DNA from: Moniliella sp. 'wahieum'
Taxonomy: Eukaryota; Basidiomycota; Moniliellomycetes; Moniliellales; Moniliellaceae
Reading direction: 5' to 3'
Length of the DNA: 64,000 nt
Assembly: GCA_003971905.1 (NCBI GenBank)
Contig: RSEE01000103.1
Span: forward strand, 64,501 to 128,500
Under the pieces are notes generated by a model that worked only from the letters and a program-made list of their open reading frames with translations, had not been told where the DNA came from and searched no databases. The translations under genes were made by a program, and so were the position numbers. Below, one piece after another: positions 60,541-64,000 of this stretch (positions are counted from its first letter, which is position 1; each line of letters begins with the position of its first letter).

Positions 60541-62291
60541 GTTTGGTTGTGACGTGGGCACAAAGCATGATACCCACATCCTCCTTGATACCTTTCTCCT
60601 CCCCCCGCGCTCGAACCGACTGTCCACTTGGGGCTGGATGCTAGCCCAATATGCATACGACGTGTTACGCTCCTCCTTTTGATCACAACAACACAATTGA
60701 TCAGATCAGCGGTGATTCGTTTGCTTTGTTTAGAGTCTCCTTCTCCCTGTCGACAATCGATTTTAAGGACGTTTATTTGCTTTTCCTTTCCTCCCCCGTC
60801 TGGGCATAGTGAAATGAGTACCAGGTATTGCCGAGTTGAGCAGAAGAAAGGGATCCTATCCTTCCTCTTCTCGCACGGAATGGACAGATATCAAGAATGT
60901 AGTGCATCAAGGCCTTTGAGCGGAGAGGATGGCGAATTGACAACGAACCGTGTACAGGAGAGGTCGTATACATCTCCTGGTGTGGAGATGAACCAGCGAG
61001 AGGAAGAAGTGAGAGGAAGAACTGGATGTCAGTGCCAACTCGCTCGGCCTGACAAGGCTGAACGCAGAACGGTAAACATTCCCAAAGTTATCGCAGGCTG
61101 TTCAAAAGTGTTCCTTCAGGACTCTCGAGCTTCCGGCCGGTAATAAAGAAGGACCCTCTGCTATAGGGGTCAAGCCAAAGCTTCAAGAGTCTTCGTACTG
61201 CAATTCCTATATTCGTAGACCGCGATCTGTCAGGTTTACCGGGAACCCCACTTGTTGGATCAATTGATCGATCGATCAGCTTGGTCAGAACTGGCATAGT
61301 AGTCTATGTGCTTCTATAACGATACTAACTTCAAGCTTCACCCCGATCCGTACTATATAAGTACTGGTATCTTCATTGGGGATGGGGTTGTATTCTATCC
61401 AACAGTGCACTTTTTAGGTGGAGCCAAACACCTATATACAGAGGGTGGCTCGTGCGTCACAGATAAATGGTCCATTGTCCCAGTGTCTTTTTATTCCCCT
61501 TCTCTACTCTGTTCGCTAACCAAGTACGTACCACCATCAGCGTCTCCTCACCACTGTGGACATCAGTTTCTCGTCGCGTCTATCAAATGATTTCTTCTTC
61601 AAGCTATCCATCCCGCGTTTGCTGTTGTGGCTATAGATGCGTTGTGTGACGGTGCCGGTACTGCCATCAAGTTGGTTTGTTGTTGGAAGGAGGGAAAAAA
61701 TACGCGTGACTGTCGGGTTTCTATACTCGCGAAGAGAGGGGCCACCAGGGCGTCGACAAATGATGGAATGAGGAAGGAGCGAACCACTCAGCACGAGCCG
61801 GTGGGGATGCCGCGGGGAGTTCGGCGATGGTTGCTGGTCGAGGTGAGGGAGCTACTAGTGGGGTGGGTGCAGACGCAAGCAGGATGGTCGATGGATCCGG
61901 AGGCGGTGGACTTCTCTGTCGGCCAAAAAGCCACCCAAAAAGCCACCCAAAAGCCAGTTTTGCGGGGCGGCGATATATGCCCCACAGCCTAAGTCCACAC
62001 TGCTCCCGTGCCCGCCCAGCTGCCTCGTGCGGACGCCAGGGGGCGGAACGGCGCACACAGACACAGTGCCCCGCCCCAGGGCGCTGCACGTGCTCTGGCC
62101 CAAATAAGCAAGCCTGCGCAGTCGATCCGTAGCAGCCCCGCCTCTCTTCCACCCATCCACCGCCACCGCCATTGCCATCGCCATCGCCAGCGCCATCGCC
62201 ATCGGCTTCTCCACCGCCATCACCACCCCCACCACCATCACCCCCACTGCCTCCCCTCCTCCTCCTGTACCTCCCGCCTCGCCAGGGCGCC
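60541..62291. other. Intergenic region, 1.75 kb
   Basis: The part at 60690-61660 is less GC-rich and holds no recognised frame. A GATCAATTGATCGATCGATCA palindromic stretch lies at 61257-61278. An AAAAAGCCACCC unit is repeated three times at 61923-61953. A CCATCG hexamer repeat at 62163-62235 is probably in the 5' UTR of the CRAL-TRIO gene. Confidence 0.55.
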
Positions 62292-64000
62292 ATGCCCGCC
62301 CCCACCAGCCCAGACGGCGAGCCTGTGCCCGCAGCCCACCTGGTACGTTGCCCCTGGTCCTGCCTGCGGCTCCTCCCCACTGCATGCGCGTCCCGCGCCC
62401 CGCGCCTTGCACCTATCGAGACCGATATCGCTTCCTTGTTGGCCCCTGCGGCATGGCTGACCCCCCTCTCTGTTCTCTCCCAGGTGCACTGACACCCGAC
62501 CAGGCCCACAAATTGCGCCAATTTTACCTCGCATTTGACCGGCTCACACACCAGTATCTTCACGTCTCCGACGCCCTCAGCCGCCGCGGGGCCCCTCCTC
62601 CCTGCCCAAGGTCGATCGCCTCCCCCAGGACGACAAGGAACCCGGCACGGGTATTCCGAAGGACGATGCTGCCAAGGACAAAGCGAAGCGCATCGAGGAG
62701 CAGCGTGAGATGGACAAGTGTCTGCAGACGTATGGCGGCTACTACCTACGCAAGGCATTCTACCGACTTTGTCAAGGTCCGTACTTTCTTCTTCCTCCGT
62801 CTCCTGCTCTTCAAGTGCCAAAGGGAATGCTAACGTTGGTTATGATCCAGGCCGATTACGTCGACAGTGTTGCGCTTCGCTTCTTGCGTGCCCGCAAGTG
62901 GCATGTTGATCGCGCTGTGGCTATGCTATGTGCCACACTCGGATTCCGCCTCGACATGGACATCGAGGGTCTTCTGGCCCAGGGCGAGAATGGCCTAAAG
63001 GAGGTGCCTGGCTTTCTGAATCAGTTTCGTCGTGTGCATTTCGTATGTGCGTGGCAACACTGACGCTCCGGGCGAGCACCCCATTTACTACATCCATGTT
63101 GCACGCCACTTTGCCAGTGCTCAGAAGATTGAGACGCTCCAACGATTTGTTCTTCTGGCTCTCGAGTCGACACGTCAATTGTGTACGCCTCCTTGTGAAA
63201 CGTCCATCGTGTTGATGGACCTTACTGGCTTCGGCCTCAAAAACAGTTGCGTATCTCCTTCCCCCCCCTCCTCTTTTCTGGTTGTTGAACGATGCAGAGA
63301 GATTGACCCTTTCTCACAGTGGACTGGCAAGGGGTTCTAGCTCTGACTCGATCTCTCGAGTCGTACTACCCCGAGTCACTGCACCACATGTACATCCACG
63401 CCGCTCCATGGATTTTCCGTGGCATTTGGCAAGTCCTTGCGCCAATGTTGGACCCCGTTGTCCGCGAGAAGATCACATTCACAAATAAGGTCCAGGATTT
63501 GGAAGAGGCCATCCCGGCGTACAAGCTTCGGGTTGCCATGGGCGGTACGATGGAGTGGGACTGGGACTACACTGAACCCGGCCCCCGTGAGAACAGTCTG
63601 TTGCAACATACGGACATTGCCGATCGCATTCGGGAGGAGCGGGACGCGTTGTGGGAGCAGTTTGAACAGGCTACCTTGACGTGGTGCCAATCTGCTTCGG
63701 ACAAGGAAGTGCCCGACTTGGCTTTTGACCGCCTCGTTCTCCAAAACAGATTCGTCTCAAACAGCTGCAGCTCAACCCCTTTGTTCGCGCCACTAACGTG
63801 TACCAGCGCCAAGGTATTCTCACCGAGGCCAATTCCCACACGTGGGAGTACCCGCAACGTTCTGGCTCGATCCGAACCCAGACTGTTGGTGAACGACCGA
63901 TATTCCAGCTTTGGTCGAATGGCTCTTGCACCACCAGGATATCTTTCTCGATTCGTATGGGACCCGGTTTGGAGCCTGTGGGACCGACCGCTCACCTGAA
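62292..64000 (+). CDS. CRAL-TRIO (Sec14-like) lipid-transfer protein, 3' end outside the window
   Basis: Sec14-like proteins exchange phosphatidylinositol and other lipids between membranes. ATG 62292 (gcgccATGCCC) opens a short exon ending at a GTACGT donor at 62343; the next exon starts near 62484 (ALTPDQAHKLRQFYLAFDRL). After a frame change it has RIEEQREMDKCLQTYGGYYL and an intron near 62778-62850. CRAL-TRIO N: VALRFLRARKWHVDRAVAML, FRLDMDIEGLLAQGENGL. CRAL-TRIO core: HPIYYIHVARHFASAQKIET, SIVLMDLTGFGLKN, an intron near 63245-63320, then ESYYPESLHHMYIHAAPWIF, RGIWQVLAPMLDPVVREKIT and MEWDWDYTEPGPRENSLL. The long C-terminal part with NPFVRATNVYQRQGIL continues to the window end, as in the fungal subgroup related to Pdr16/Csr1. 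The total length is unknown. Confidence 0.88.

Noticed and set aside
60520-60541. GTGATTC repeat as a member of the palindromic heptamer class
   Set aside because: TTCG is not its own reverse complement, so it shares only the period and the TGA; kept as a separate observation.

Overview
This window is eukaryotic and almost certainly fungal, most likely a GC-rich basidiomycete. The reasons are fungal gene families (a Pom1-type DYRK kinase, an SRF1-like membrane protein, a SNX41/Atg20-type sorting nexin, a fungal AAAP amino-acid permease), short introns of about 60 to 150 nt, compact gene spacing and proline/serine-rich reading frames. I cannot fix the species. No operons, CRISPR, rRNA or convincing tRNA are present.

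Layout. From 0.1 to 7.4 kb lie a URI/Bud27-like prefoldin-family protein and a PX-BAR sorting nexin, both on the plus strand. From 9 to 14 kb a Saf4/CCDC130-type splicing factor and a Ser/Pro-rich unknown gene run on the minus strand. From 14 to 18 kb there is a gene-poor stretch with heptamer arrays, a 33-bp minisatellite and a less GC-rich unclassified island. From 19 to 24 kb come a Gln-rich protein, a Cwf18/CCDC12 splicing factor and a Yippee-like zinc protein. From 24 to 31 kb lie low-complexity and coiled-coil minus-strand frames, then COP9 signalosome subunit 6 on the plus strand and an unknown minus-strand gene. From 33 to 34 kb there is a relic resembling the C-terminal part of a non-LTR retrotransposon. 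From 35 to 48 kb come an unknown gene, an SRF1-like membrane protein, riboflavin synthase, a divergent pair of ribosomal genes (ubiquitin-eS31/S27a and uL10/P0) and an amino-acid transporter. From 49 to 64 kb lie a DYRK kinase with a long N-terminal region, a GRAM-TBC-EF Rab GAP, a divergent BAR-SH3 protein and a CRAL-TRIO lipid-transfer protein cut by the window end.

The genes are ordinary housekeeping functions and do not form one pathway. Membrane traffic is well represented (sorting nexin, TBC GAP, BAR-SH3, CRAL-TRIO), and there are two splicing factors.

Two features of the whole window matter to any user. First, nearly every conserved gene is broken into several frames by loss of single bases, usually in short homopolymers. 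This looks like assembly error, not gene decay, so coordinates below span the gene and the translated frame changes inside it. Second, intergenic DNA carries many short arrays of 7-bp units built by one rule: A, a palindromic tetramer, T, then G or C. Read another way, each unit is a palindromic tetramer joined to TGA or TCA. The rule holds for eight different tetramers at many separate places, and I regard it as the most interesting signal in the window.
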